From Sphaerulina vaccinii (lineage: Eukaryota; Ascomycota; Dothideomycetes; Mycosphaerellales; Mycosphaerellaceae): a DNA stretch of 64,000 bases. The notes under the pieces are model-generated. The model was given only the letters and a program-made list of their open reading frames with translations, was not told the DNA's origin and made no database searches. Shown piece after piece: positions 1-11,272 of this stretch. How positions within the stretch are numbered: position 1 is the stretch's first letter; each line of letters begins with the position of its first letter. The DNA lies in assembly GCA_022570795.1 (NCBI GenBank), contig JAKUDP010000025.1:1317001-1381000 (forward strand), in the 5' to 3' direction. Both the position numbers and the translations under genes were made by a program.

Positions 1-554
1 ATGAAGCACTTCAAAGCTAGCTGAGCAACAGCAAATTGTTGTTTTGAGGCTTTTTCCAGCATTTCCTTAGCAGTGGTTTTGACATCCCACTTCACGTCTG
101 TAATACTCTTTGGCATCTCGTCACGTATGAGGACGATGAGACAGCTTTTGCTTTCCGTACACTGCGGCCCAGCATCGTCTCTGATCTTATGGCATATATG
201 CATCAGCTGCGGCGGCATGCAATGCGTGACTACCAGACCAGGACCTGGGCATGCGCACATGGTGTCATACATGCGTCCTCGACGTCCATCTGCCGAAGTA
301 AAATCTTTGTATACTATGCCTCTTGTCAGGAACTGTGACCGGTCGAGATGCTCGTAAATGGTATTTCGTATCTCTGGAGGTAGCAAGGACCAGCCCGACG
401 TGCTGTCTGAAGCTGTGGTCGCCCGGTCCTCAAAGATCGTGGGCTGGTCAATTTGAGGTCTTGTATTGATCTCAGCTTGTGGTCTCGACAAACTCGATCC
501 TGCTGCTTTGACCCATTCCGGGCTGTCCTGGGCGCCACTCGCTCGTTTGTCCAT
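1..554 (-). CDS. F-box-like (2EXR-type) protein, 3'-truncated by the window edge
   Basis: An open frame of 184 codons runs from the ATG at 554 off the left edge without a stop. Residues 57-64 read LLPPEIRN, followed by TIYEHL, the core of the fungal F-box-like 2EXR motif (LPxExRxxIY) that usually sits near the start of such proteins. These proteins are presumed substrate-recognition or scaffold factors; the substrate is unknown. Directly upstream lies a textbook intron at 555-603 (GTAAGT donor, CTGAC branch site, GTGTAG acceptor). It joins in frame to an open frame reaching 897, so either the start is at 554 with a 5'UTR intron or the protein is about 98 residues longer. The upstream stretch is Arg/Ser-rich and looks untranslated, so I prefer 554. 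The 3' end is not visible. Confidence 0.6.
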   Translation of the reverse strand, partial: MDKRASGAQDSPEWVKAAGSSLSRPQAEINTRPQIDQPTIFEDRATTASDSTSGWSLLPPEIRNTIYEHLDRSQFLTRGIVYKDFTSADGRRGRMYDTMCACPGPGLVVTHCMPPQLMHICHKIRDDAGPQCTESKSCLIVLIRDEMPKSITDVKWDVKTTAKEMLEKASKQQFAVAQLALKCF

Positions 555-603
555 CTACACGGAATTGGTCAGAATGCAGATCTCATCGATTTACTTGACT
601 TAC

Positions 604-1630
604 CGTGTTCAACACTTGAGACTGGGCTGCTCTCTGCTTCCTGGAACTGCTGGCCTGAATACGAAGCGTACACGAAGGACTCCACGAACCTGAACAGAAG
701 CAGGGTCGTGAGCGGCTATTCCACTGTTTTGTACTTGAGTCGCGCTTTCTGAAGCCAGCTTTCAGGTTGCGAAATTCAACGAAATTCGTGCGGCACCTGG
801 GTGCGAGATACTGTAGTTCTGCCCCATTTCTCTGAAGAGTTCTTATTCGCCCACGATCTCCATAGGCTGCTGAATTCTGCTCCCGACCCGATTCCACGAT
901 ATGTTATCCCTTATCGCCCCATAACTGTCCGCTCTAATTCCCACAAGGCTCCGCTCTCAAGGGGTTTGTCCCGCACGGACCAAGGTACAGCAGTCACACC
1001 CGTGATCTAGTTTTTTCTGCAAGACACATATCAGCACAATCATAGAGGCCGCACTATACTTTACCGGTACTGCATCGCCGTTGTCAGCGGAGTTGTCTCC
1101 TGCATAAGGCTCGAAAAAATAAAGGTCGCCGGCACGACCACTTTGCTTCCCTAAGTTTGCTCGGTGTGCTGCGATTCGCAAAGAGCCCTGCTGGCGCATA
1201 GGACAACGACCATCCGCCCTATCAGAAATCAAAATTGCGATACTGCTCAGAGCCCACCTCTGTCGTCGTAGTCGGCGCCGCTTTCTATGAGAACGATGAA
1301 ATCCGTCAGCCTCTGGCTTCCTCGTACGCAGCCAAGGCGCGAATCTCAACGATCGTAAGCCGTACCAGGTTGACACAGTCCCGTCGTGCGGGACCATATT
1401 CTAGAGCGGGTTGGAGTGATACATGCCACTGGGCTTCGCTGACCAACAAGAAGCATTCGATTATTCCATTGCGGTCGTCCCGTGATCGCGCGCCTCAGGA
1501 GTCAATCATCGAATTCTGTCCAAATTTCCATTTTCCTCTAGTCACTGCCCTCAGGCCTCAAGAGTCGAACCCCGCCACGAACATGCTGACGATTTCGCCT
1601 TGCCATACCTGACTCGCACCGATCGACCTC
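604..1630. other. Stretch without a supported gene
   Basis: A minus-strand open frame at 957-1397 contains an intron-like segment at about 1017-1064 (GTAAAG, GCTGATA, TTGCAG; 48 nt, in frame). It might be part of a small gene or of the 5' region of the F-box-like gene to the left. The predicted peptide is basic and resembles nothing I recognise, so it is not called as a gene. Confidence 0.3.
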
Positions 1631-3340
1631 TCAATAATAGAATTCGGCGCCGAACGTCCACTCTCCCTCAATCCACCTCCCGTCGAGATTCTTCTTCGCG
1701 CGCATCTCCCACAAGCCCTCCCTACCTTCCTTTCCCGCCTTGTACTTCGGCAAGGCCTCCTTACTCGTCCACATCACCCTGTCCCTCACGAACCTCCTAT
1801 ACCTCCGATAGTGTACCGAGTTCTCCAGCGTGTTGCAGAGTGGGAGACACTTCTGAAATCTCACATCCACATTCATGTTCGCACTCCTGCTCCTTCTTTC
1901 CATGTATTTCATGAAAGTATTGATATCGAACCAATACTCGTATCCCTTGTAGGGGCCGGTCCAGTAAAGGCTCTCCATGCGATCGTAGGGACCTTCAAGA
2001 GGCTTCAGATGATCGAAATGGACGGTGATGGAGAAGGTGTTCCGAGAGGCAGGAGCGGAGAAGAGATGAGAGCGGAGAACCTCCAGGAGCTGGTAGAGGT
2101 TGTAGCTGATTTCTGTGGCGGTGAAACGCAGTCAGCCAGAGAGTTGTGTGCTAGTAAGGGGCCAGGTGAGAAAGCGCCGCTTACCTTGCGTAGGAGTCCA
2201 ATCCCTTTTCCACTGGTGGTATTTGAGGTCTTGGAAGGCCGTGTTTTCCAAGAACTCCACGGATCGGCGATGCCATTCTGTGTTGAAACCAACCACAGCG
2301 CTCCAGTGGATGTCGATTTCGACCTTCGAGACGGTTTGCAAGAACTTCAAGCGCTCATGTGTCGAAGATGGTAAAGTCGTGGTGCTCGAAGCAGGAGGCT
2401 TGCGCTCCGCCTCACTCCTCCGCGAAGTAGAAGGCCCCTGCTCACAACTGTTCACAGTCATCCTCTTTTCATTCCACTTTACTCCACTCAAGTCCTTGGG
2501 TACGACATCCCCAAGATGAAGCTTGAGGATACCGTCGCGATAGACGTGCTGTCTGTACTCTTCGCTAATGAGTTTGCAGACTTGGAGTACTTCAGGTCGC
2601 ATAGCTTCACGCAGCACGATTGCCAGATAGCCCAGACCACCGTCACCCGTCTTCTCGAGCTTGAGCACGCTCACGCCGTTGTTCTTTTCAGGATCCTTCT
2701 CCCATTCGGCACGACCTGCGAGCCAGAGATCTTTGGTCAGGTACTTGTAGATCATGTGACGATTCTCCAGTGGGAGAGACATAAAATTCGTTGGCTTGGG
2801 GTCTGCGTTGTCGATAGGAGCTGATTGCTTGGTGGCAGCGTTGACGAGGACGAGGTCTTTGTTAGGCTCTTCATCCTCGTTAGGCTCATCGTCCTCGTCC
2901 TCGAAGGACTTGTTCTTGTAGAGATCATCGTACATGGGAGGCTCGTCGTGCTCAGGACGATCGGCATACTCACGATGCTCGGCGCTGTGAGTTCCGTCTT
3001 CCTCGTGAGGTGGATAATTCACGCAGCTCTTGCCCGCGCAGCTTCCCATTCGAGTGTGACCTGCAGCTTCTGGCGCAGAAGGCGCGGTATTCTCCTTATT
3101 CTCATCATCCTCGGGGGGCTCATGGTCCATATCTACATCATCAGACATGCTGTTTACGTAGCGCTTGTCGTCCCGATGGACTGGCTTGATATCGTAAATG
3201 TCGTCGTCACCGTGAGTCTCGTCGTCTCCGTCCTCGTCGTCGTCCTCGTCGTCCTCGCAGAGATCGTAGTCCTCAGAGGACTCAACGCCCTGATCGAACG
3301 ACTGCAAGCTGTTCGGAGGGAAGAATGATGGTCGAGACAT
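1631..3340 (-). CDS. F-box-like (2EXR-type) protein with acidic N-terminus
   Basis: Two exons, 2185-3340 and 1631-2112, are separated by a 72-nt intron (GTAAGC donor, phase 1) and give 545 residues. The first 180 residues are strongly acidic, with Asp/Glu runs around 26-50 and 145-160, and are probably disordered. An F-box-like core (SLPLENRHMIYKYL) lies at about 188-201. The remainder is a mixed alpha/beta C-terminal region typical of this fungal family, with aromatic-rich segments in exon 2. The splice restores a continuous family-like frame across the junction (TQ-EISYNLYQLL), which single-exon reading would lose. Function is unknown; by family it may recruit clients for ubiquitination, but no SCF partner is visible here. 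Confidence 0.75.
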
Positions 3341-3996
3341 GATGGGCGATTAACTCCCGATTTCTGTCGTGATAGGTGAGGTTGGTGGTGTAGATGATGT
3401 TGTTCCTATGCAATTTTCGTGTCTGGTAAAAGTGTTCGGTAGAAATGTGGACACGCTGGGCAAGAGCTTAGTGTTCGCAATTGTTCATTCTTCTATCACC
3501 ATGGTAATAGATCAATTCTCCGGATGTTGCCGTGGCTTCTGTACCAAAGATACGTGGTCACGAGTGTCCTAGCTTGCGAAGCTCGAGATTGATGCTCATG
3601 CATTGCAAGTGTGGCGATGCAGAATAGAAATCGGTAGTACTGTTGGCTTGAGGAACGATCTGCATGAGGCTTGTTGAAGTGGGCTCCAGAAGCCAGTTTG
3701 TTTGGCGCCCTTGAAGCTAGTCGTCCATATCCGGAAATTTGTAAACAACACGGTAAGCTTCAGCTCATATAGCTCTCCGTGTGAGGCAGCTCTCCTTCTT
3801 CTGTCAGACACCACATTAGCAGGTTCGAGCTAATCCTCGTGCGTAGGTAAGAGAGGTGATGATTGAGCTCGTGCAGAATGTTCTGATATGGGTCCCTGGG
3901 GTTGTCCTCTCCACTTATGCTGATACACATTACCTCTGCTTTCCAGTTCATGCCTCTATACCTTTACTTCACCTCATCATCATTCCTTTCGATCCC
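3341..3996. other. Intergenic region, no supported gene
   Basis: It holds the upstream region of the acidic F-box-like gene and the 3' flank of the DUF4336 gene. The short open frames here show no family motif. Confidence 0.4.
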
Positions 3997-4873
3997 CTAT
4001 GAACTCTTCTTCCCGCCCTCCAAATGCCACTCCATAATCTTCTCGAAAATGCCCTTTCCGCCCGTCTCGATCACATCTCCATGGCAGGGAATTATCCTAT
4101 CAAAGTTCCACCCATGGATCCTTCTAATACTCTCGTTGAACGCCGGACGGGGGCTCGCCAATCCATACCACAGAACCCTCTTTTGTGCAATCGCAGTCCC
4201 CCTTGTATGTTGCAGACTGTTGAACAGCTTCGTGAGAAGTCCCGTCGTAGGATCCACCTCCGTCTTGCTGAATTGTTCCGTAGCTGGCAGGTTGAAGAGT
4301 AAATCAGCTTCGATCAGTGTGCCGGATTTGCGGTGGTTGAAGACTAGTTCTTTGTTTCCATGGGCGTGGACGTATTCGTAGTCGAAGTCAGCATCAAATT
4401 CGGAGGAGATTTCGGGTTTCTTGTTCGGGTAGAAGAGGACTTGGTTCTGTTTTGGTATTTGGAAGTACTTTTGCTTCTCGCGGTATTCGGGAAGGGTGTC
4501 GGGCATGAGGACTTTGGCTTCTGGGTAGGCCTGTCACATGAAGAAGTCAGCATGGTGGGTGACCTTGATGGCAGGTACTCACCTTATGATAGCTCTCCAG
4601 AAAGATGTGGTGTTCCTGATCGAGAGCTACGATATAGCCCATCTTCCCTCCCAGACTGGCGATTTCTTGCTTGACGGTGTCTGTTAACGCGACGGGCGAG
4701 AAGACAGCGAGGTTTCCAGTGGCGAGTCTGACGATTGTGCCTCTTCCGCCGACCTTGATTCGTCCAAAGCGCAAGAAAGGTGTGCTGCAGGTGATGATAT
4801 CCGGCGTGATCTTGCGGATGACCATCACCTTCTCCGGATCGCTGGGAATCAGTTTCGCTGCTGAGGAAGCCAT
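3997..4873 (-). CDS. DUF4336 family protein (metallo-beta-lactamase-like fold)
   Basis: Exons 4583-4873 and 3997-4530 flank a 52-nt phase-0 intron (GTGAGT to ACAG) and encode 274 residues. The N-terminal half carries the family pattern GNLAVFSPVALTDTVKQ, then a beta-rich core and YIVALDQEHHIFLESY. The C-terminal part contains the IIPCHGD segment near residue 255. DUF4336 proteins resemble metallo-beta-lactamase-fold hydrolases, but the canonical HxHxDH zinc motif is not present. Enzymatic activity is therefore uncertain. No signal peptide is evident. It is divergent from COQ6 across about 250 bp, so the two may share regulatory sequence. Confidence 0.8.
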
Positions 4874-5126
4874 ATTGCTATGCTGTGTTGGTGAAGAAAA
4901 GAAGGAGTTGGTATAGTTAAGTGGGAAAGAGAGGAAGGAGTGAAAAGTATTATCTGGTCAGCGCATTATTGGAACCTCTTCTCGCGATACACAAGTTGAA
5001 GCTGCAGCGTCATCGCATCACGGCATGCCGGAGCCCGGCCGATGCCATTGACCTGACTATTCGTCTACTGTTGACGTGTTTCGACTTTCCAACGTCAGAA
5101 CCGACTCCGAATCTACAACGACAAAG
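4874..5126. promoter_or_regulatory. Shared divergent promoter region (DUF4336 gene / COQ6)
   Basis: A 253-bp gap separates the two start codons on opposite strands, so both promoters must overlap here or lie in the neighbouring gene. An open frame starts at 5076 upstream of the chosen COQ6 start, but the 17 extra residues are not family-like. I saw no strong TATA box. Confidence 0.4.
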
Positions 5127-6659
5127 ATGACAGTTTCTCGGGTCGGGAAGCTTCTCGCACTTCCACCAAGTCTGCGACGAAGTGTCTACTCGGCAGCTTC
5201 GATTTCAACTTCAGCCAACACTCCCGAACTCTATGATGTTGTCTGCATTGGAGGCGGACCAGCTGGACTATCACTCATCTCAGCTCTGCGATCTAATTCT
5301 TCTACAAAAGACTTGAAGATTGCCTTGATCGATGGTCAAGAGCTGAAGACTTCCGCATCCAATGACCCGAAGAACTTCTCAAATCGCTGTTCCTCTCTCA
5401 CGCCATCATCGATACGCTTTCTCAACCAGAACGGAGCATGGAATCACATCAACGCGGCGAGGACACAGCCATATCATGGAATGGACGTGTGGGATGGCGT
5501 GAGTGGGAGTAAGATTCAGTTTGATCCTCTGGACAGTGCAGGAGGCGGGATACTGGACACGATTGCTGCTGCGATACCGGGGAGTAGACTGCAGCAGAGT
5601 AGGAGGAAATATGAGCAGGAAAATGTCAATATTGTGGCGACCATGTGCGAGAACAGCAATCTGACATCTGCATTGCTGAAGAGATTACAAGAGGCGGGTG
5701 CTGTAGATGTCATGGATAAGACACGCGTGGAGTCGATTGAGTATGGACCAGAACCCAAAGATGATGAGTCGTTAGACTTGTCGCTATGGCCGATAGTGAA
5801 TCTGCCCGGCCAAAGATCACTAGCTGCAAGACTTCTGGTGGGAGCAGATGGCTCAAACAGTCCAGTACGAACATTCGCAAACATTCCAAGTCATGGCTGG
5901 GACTACGGCCAGCATGGTGTCGTCGCGACTCTGGACCTCGACCGCCCCTTCAGCGAAGTCGATCTCCGAACAGCATACCAGCGCTTCCTCCCAACAGGTC
6001 CGATCGCTCTCCTCCCACTTCCGGGCAACAAAGCAAGTCTTGTCTGGTCCATCACAGCGCCTCTCGCCGCCAAGCTAAAACAGCTCTCACCACAAGACTT
6101 CACGACAATGGTCAACGCAGCTTTACGCCTAATGATGGTGGACATCAACTATCTCATGCAAAATACCGCAGTAGACCCAGCGGATGAGCTAGCCTGGCGA
6201 GAACCGAACACCGACCCACGAGCTACTGGTCTCCCTTCGACCCTCCCAAGAGTCATCGGAGTACAAGAACACACCATCGCCTCCTTCCCACTCCGCATGC
6301 GCCACGCAGATACCTACACCGGCCACCGTGTAGCTCTTATCGGCGACGCAGCGCATACTGTCCACCCTCTTGCCGGACAAGGTCTCAATCTCGGTTTAGC
6401 TGATGCGGAGGCTCTGGCGAATTGCATCGCGAAAGGTGTTGATCATGGAATGGACATTGGCAGCTGTTGGGCTTTAGACGAGTACAATTCTCAACGCTGG
6501 GCTGCGAACAATGCCATGTTGGGTGTGGTGGACAAATTACAGAAGCTGTACTCTGCTAGTTCGGGGCCTGTTGTTTGGGGCAGAAGTCTTGGGTTGGATT
6601 TGGTGAATAAGTTGGGGCCTTTGAAGGGGGCTTTGATGGGTGCTGCGAGTCACTCGTAG
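5127..6659 (+). CDS. COQ6: Ubiquinone biosynthesis flavin monooxygenase COQ6
   Basis: This intronless gene encodes 510 residues. COQ6 hydroxylates the C5 position of the ubiquinone ring on the matrix face of the inner mitochondrial membrane. An Arg/Ser-rich mitochondrial presequence (about 1-30) precedes the FAD-binding IGGGPAGL at 41-48. The second flavin motif (VGADGSNSPVR) is in the middle. GDAAHTVHPLAGQGLNLG, typical of UbiH/COQ6 monooxygenases, lies in the last third. Length and motif order match the family (about 480-520 residues). I start at the ATG at 5127 because the earlier in-frame ATG at 5076 adds non-conserved residues. Confidence 0.93.
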   Translation: MTVSRVGKLLALPPSLRRSVYSAASISTSANTPELYDVVCIGGGPAGLSLISALRSNSSTKDLKIALIDGQELKTSASNDPKNFSNRCSSLTPSSIRFLNQNGAWNHINAARTQPYHGMDVWDGVSGSKIQFDPLDSAGGGILDTIAAAIPGSRLQQSRRKYEQENVNIVATMCENSNLTSALLKRLQEAGAVDVMDKTRVESIEYGPEPKDDESLDLSLWPIVNLPGQRSLAARLLVGADGSNSPVRTFANIPSHGWDYGQHGVVATLDLDRPFSEVDLRTAYQRFLPTGPIALLPLPGNKASLVWSITAPLAAKLKQLSPQDFTTMVNAALRLMMVDINYLMQNTAVDPADELAWREPNTDPRATGLPSTLPRVIGVQEHTIASFPLRMRHADTYTGHRVALIGDAAHTVHPLAGQGLNLGLADAEALANCIAKGVDHGMDIGSCWALDEYNSQRWAANNAMLGVVDKLQKLYSASSGPVVWGRSLGLDLVNKLGPLKGALMGAASHS

Positions 6660-6802
6660 TTCGGTGGAAATTAATGACATTTTCTCCGACTAAAACACTC
6701 TGACATATCTCCGCGATCTGTCTGGAGATGTAACACCTTGCTCAAACGAAGTCACTTCCTGCCCACACAGTCGTGCGCAGAGACCTTTTACAACTCGTGA
6801 AC

Positions 6803-7279
6803 ATGGGGAACCGCTCACCTAGCGATGTTGTTCGCGACTTGATGTTACTTGCAGCCTACATCGGCTGGCTCACACGTAAGACCTCAAATGGCACCCGCTC
6901 CGAACTCCAGAAGCATCTCACACATCTCAATGGTCTTTATTCCGCCATGTCTGCTGCTATCAGGATAGAGCACCAGTCTGATGTCGACGATGCCTTCTAC
7001 GATCTCCTCTATGGCTTCTATGTTATCGGAGTCATCACTCAGGACGATCACCAGCACTTTGCAGACATAGACTTCTCACACATCATTTATCAGCTGGGCT
7101 CGGCTGGCGGCAATGGTGAAGCTGTGTCGGCAGATCTGATCACTCAAGGCGAAGAGGCTTTCCTGTATGGCTCGGAACAGGTGCGTGTAGAGCTTCGGTA
7201 CATGACTTCGGAGAGATGGTTGAAGAAATACAATACTGCAAAGCACAAGACTTTCTTCGGGACTTTGGTGAGTCTGTGA
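6803..7279 (+). CDS. Hypothetical helical protein
   Basis: An open frame of 158 residues starts MGNRSPSDVVRDL. It is predicted to be mostly helical and soluble, with no signal peptide, membrane segment or recognisable motif. Codon composition resembles neighbouring real genes, and the mix of hydrophobic and charged residues is protein-like. The frame extends upstream to about 6773 without an ATG, so an upstream exon is possible (a CAG precedes 6781). I do not recognise the family. Confidence 0.4.
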   Translation: MGNRSPSDVVRDLMLLAAYIGWLTRKTSNGTRSELQKHLTHLNGLYSAMSAAIRIEHQSDVDDAFYDLLYGFYVIGVITQDDHQHFADIDFSHIIYQLGSAGGNGEAVSADLITQGEEAFLYGSEQVRVELRYMTSERWLKKYNTAKHKTFFGTLVSL

Positions 7280-7429
7280 AACACAGACATGATGGCATGG
7301 GAGGCTGGTAGCGAGTACACGGAGTAAGGATGCCGTCGGTCTGTCGCCACGAGCATGCGTCGACGTTAAAGACAAGCTACGTTGAGACTTGAGATATAAT
7401 CGCACTTCAGGAGACGGATTCGTAAAACC

Positions 7430-8000
7430 TCAGACATATCTAACTTCACTTTCATGCACAAACAGCACTTCCTTGACCAATGCCTCCATCGACTTCTCGA
7501 CCGGGAGCATTCCCAACTCCCCAGCAACCCCCATACGATAGAGAATCCCAAAATAAAATCTCACAGAAACGCCCAAACGACTCCTAATCTTCTCATCCCA
7601 CAAACTCCTACCATTTCTCCTTCCCTTCCTTCCACAATCCCGATGCCTCCCACAAACAAAAACAAACTCACAACGTCTCGTAATAGTAACATCATCCACA
7701 TACCAAAGATCATTCAAATGACCCCTATTAGTCGCATCCCATAACAGGCCAGATATCATCGCCATAATGCTGAATAAAGTTCACAGCTGCAATATCAAGA
7801 ACATCGCTATCGGAGATATTGAAACGCTGGATAGGGGCCAAGAGAGCATTACATTGCCACTCTTTGCGCTTGTTGAGGGTATATTCCGATCTCAGGTGTT
7901 GGAATACGAGCTGGGCAAAAGCGAGGTATCGTTTGTCGGATAGTCTGAGGCCCAGTTTCGAGTAGGCTTCGATGAGGCGGGTTTCGTTGTTGGAGGACAT
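7430..8000 (-). CDS. Hypothetical protein with an apparent +1 frame break
   Basis: The first frame runs from the ATG at 8000 to a TAA near 7728 (MSSNNETRLIEAYSKLGLRL...). A second frame, shifted by +1, is open from about 7780 to 7430 (...NRGHLNDLWYVDDV...). Both have protein-like composition and abut, so they look like one gene of about 190 codons. I could not find a GT-AG intron that joins the two frames in the 50-base overlap. A one-base indel, real or from assembly, is the simplest reading. The frame is also open upstream of 8000, so the true start may lie further 5'. Family not recognised. Confidence 0.4.
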
Positions 8001-8408
8001 TTCGAGGAAGAGGTGTTGCTGTTGTAGTTTGTTTGTGAGCTGGATGATGTCCTGTTTGGGATGCCTACTGGCTGAGCCATCATGCTTATGGCTTTTATGT
8101 TGAAGTCTATGAATACGACGTTCCAGTGTGAAGCATTGGAGGGCTGAGATGTCTCTGCAAGAGAGCACCTTGATGCTGGTGCTGACACAGTGGAGTGAGC
8201 AACGAGCGCGACTGAGCTATGGCACGGAACTTCAGCTGAACGTGTCTTGCCTGCTGGAGTGCACACGACACAGTCTCACGCAATGTACCCGAAGCGAAGT
8301 AAGCATTGATCTGTTCATACAGTATTACCATTCAGTCGTAACATATCTATCTCTAGTGTAATACGTGTAATGCATCAACGTGGATATGTGCAGCTCTTCC
8401 TACTCTTC
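8001..8408. other. Intergenic region, no supported gene
   Basis: Only short overlapping open frames on both strands are present. It holds the 5' side of the frame-broken hypothetical gene and the 3' flank of the GH72 gene. Confidence 0.35.
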
Positions 8409-9857
8409 CTAGAGCAGGCCAGCACCAAGGACAGCAAGCAGAGCTGGTCCACCGATCGCCATCTTGGTCGCCGCAGCGCCCGAAGAAGTTGTGCCCGAAG
8501 AAGTACCTGTGACGCTACCAGACGCGTTGGTAGTCGCTCTACTTCCAGATGCACTCGTTGCCGTCGTGCTGGCAGATCCGCCTGCAGCGGCATTGTACTC
8601 CTGACCCAATGTCGGAAGCGGACCTGCAGCAAGCCAGGCTCCAGCAGTAGTGGAAGGGCAAGCTGGTGCTGAGAGAGAGGGCGAGTATGCAGCAGACTTG
8701 ACGCCTGATGGAGAGGCAGCAGCCCACTGAGACTTCAAATTGTCGAAGCCTGGCTGGATTGGTGTTGGTGTGCCTCGAATCGTGAAGCCACCTGCGACGT
8801 TTGCACCAGTCACCGTTGCGTCCACAGGAGGTCCGTACTCGATGAGACCGTAGTTGTTGGCCTCTTCGATCCATTCGTAGATGATGGCTCCAGACCAGGT
8901 TCCCGACATCTGTGGGCCGAAGATGGCAGCTTGATCACCTGTAGATCGTTTAGTACGTGAGTCGTGAAGACAGTAAGTTGAGAGACATACCAAATGTTCG
9001 TGGCTGCACAACTTGGCACCCGGTCTCGGAGAAGAAGATTGGAATGTTATACTCGCTGGCGTTCTTCTGCAATGCCGAGTAGCCACTCTGCTCGTAAGTA
9101 GACTGCCCACACCACTCGTAGGCGTTCAGACTAAAGCAATGTTAGCAAAGTAAGTGGCGAAGACTTTCAACAACATACCTAAAGAAGTCGAGTGCATCGG
9201 CAGCGTCTCCACAAGCCATGTAGTTCTGTAAATTTGGTCGAAGAACAGCAATATCGGCGGCGGAGTATCCGACAGGTATCTTGCGGTATCCCTTACTGTC
9301 ACGGTAGGCCTTCATGTCCCTAGCAGCGGCCTTGACGAAAGGAGCAGCAATGCTGTCAGCACCATCGTTCATCAACTCGTTTCCAACAAAGAAGCCGGCG
9401 ACGTTGTCGTAGCCCTGGAAGCTGTCCATAACCGCGGCGAAGGCATTGTATTGACTACTGTTCCATGTCGGCGCCTGAGGGAGGACGTAAGTGTAGAAAG
9501 AATCGAGGTCCAAGAATACGTAGATGCCTGCGTCCTCGAATGCTGACATGCAACCATCGTGGTTGGCGGCCGCATCGACGTGATACACTCGGATAGCATT
9601 TGCTCCAAGAGTCTTCATGAGTGCAGCATCGAGTTGACACTGGTTGGTATCCACGAGTGGGTCGTCTGGCAGGAGTTGGTAGGCAACGCCTTTGATGAAC
9701 CATTGGTCGCCATCGCTGGAGAACAAGTCAGTAAAGAGTGCTGAAGCGGTGAAGAACAACGTTACCTCGTGAAGAATTTGGCGCCCTTAGCAGAAATTGT
9801 TGGCAAGGCTGTAGCAATGGAGGCGTACAGAGCCGTGGCGAGGAATGTGAGCATCAT
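8409..9857 (-). CDS. GPI-anchored beta-1,3-glucanosyltransferase, GH72 (Gas/Gel family)
   Basis: Four exons (9766-9857, 9179-9715, 8991-9130, 8409-8938) with introns of 50, 48 and 52 nt encode 432 residues. The enzyme cleaves and re-ligates beta-1,3-glucan chains at the cell surface. A signal peptide (about 1-18, ending ATALP) is followed by the GH72 domain. The acid/base Glu is E144 in FVGNELMN, and the nucleophile Glu is near 245 in FFSETGCQ (many homologues have SEYG or SEFG). There is no Cys-rich X8/CBM43 module. The domain passes directly into a Ser/Thr/Ala-rich linker and a hydrophobic tail ending LLAVLGAGLL, a GPI-attachment signal. All splice junctions restore conserved family sequence, such as KFFTS-DGDQW and DFF-SLNAYEWC. 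Confidence 0.92.
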
Positions 9858-11272
9858 CCTGGCCGGCTCTCTGCTGATATCTGTATGTTGTTGGTGGTGA
9901 TTTGAAGTGGCGTAGTCTTGAAGAAGAAGAAGGATTCGAGGTATCTCAAAGCGAGAGGAAACGACTGCAAGAGCCAAGAGATATCGGTCATCGAGGGAAG
10001 AACGAGTGTATTCCAGCAAGAGTGGTCGACGGGCTGCTTTCTCCTGTAGTCAATGGCAACCACCTTCGCTATGCAGAAAGAGAAAACAACAGGAAAGCAG
10101 AAACCTGGAATATGCTGCAAACGCCGCTCAACACGAACAGGATTCAACAACAGGTTGGAGCTTGCGGCTTGGTGTGCAAAGGTGCATACCCGCAGTTCGT
10201 GCGGACGCGATAGCTTCCCGAAGTCCTTCATCACGCTTGCGCCAACTGCCGTTCAAGCGATAGCCACACCGCCGGCGAAGGTGTGTTGGATGTGGATGGC
10301 CATCGTTTCAAGCGCAGCGAACAGAGTGCCGGTTGTGCTACGTTGCTCGAAGATGTCCAGATTGTCAAAACGTGCTGCATCTATCCGCTGTCATACCACA
10401 GCCACTGATAGAGATCTTCAAACCCTTGTACGACGCCACGATCATCGTAGGCCGGGCGCTACTGGAAACTCTATGTCACATCCTCGCATTGTCCTGCACG
10501 ACCTTCAAGCACACCTCGCTTCATTTCTGCCATCTTTCCGCTCATCGGTGCGACGCTTTTGAGGACCAGGGACTCAGAAACAATCGTTTGTCTGAAAATT
10601 TGAGTGGTTACACGATATGCAGGTACCGAAACTGCCAGATCTTCCAACGGCCAGGATCGGTGTCACCTCCGCTGGGTGAGACGAGACGAGGCCGAGCTCC
10701 GCGAAGCTTGTTGGACCGTCTGTGCTCTTCACAAGGATAGACCAAGATGTTTTCTCGCCTTGATCTGACTTTCTCACCGAACACTCACCGCGGCACCTGC
10801 GAAAGCTATGCGCTGTGCAGGACAGCAGTTGCTGGAGATGCCCGCAACGTGCTTCCAAAGCACTTCGCTCTCCATCAAGAACTCAAGAAATGGAACGCGA
10901 TGAACATGGGCTTGCACGACCTGGACACAAGAGGCATCAACCCGCGATCACGGCGATTTGTGGAAGAGAGAGTCTAGTCAGATGAGTGCATCGGAAATAA
11001 GCAGATATGCTTTATGAAGAGCGTGGTCATTTGCAAGATGTCCAGCGATGAAACGACCTGCTATTTGAACAATATCTCACATTGGCTATTAGGTCTAATG
11101 TATCATCGAGGGACTTGAGGGCGAAGACTGGCAGGTCATGTCCCGAACGCAAACATGTCGCCAACCAGCTCCTGGAATCAACACCTTGCCAGTCCGCCTC
11201 CTCATATCGCTCTGCATCGCTCTGGGCTTCGACGATCCAGACTTCCACTTCTCCACGGCCTGGTCCTCGATC
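9858..11272. other. 1.4-kb stretch without a supported gene
   Basis: This is upstream of the GH72 gene. Several overlapping open frames of 70-170 codons occur on both strands between 9900 and 10980, but none has a recognisable motif. Their extensive overlap argues against coding function. No repeats were noticed. Confidence 0.35.

Noticed and set aside
1561..1590. Box B-like GGTTCGACTC on the minus strand
   Set aside because: No tRNA stems could be formed around it.
9900..10980. Several overlapping open frames of 70-170 codons
   Set aside because: They overlap on both strands and none has a recognisable motif.
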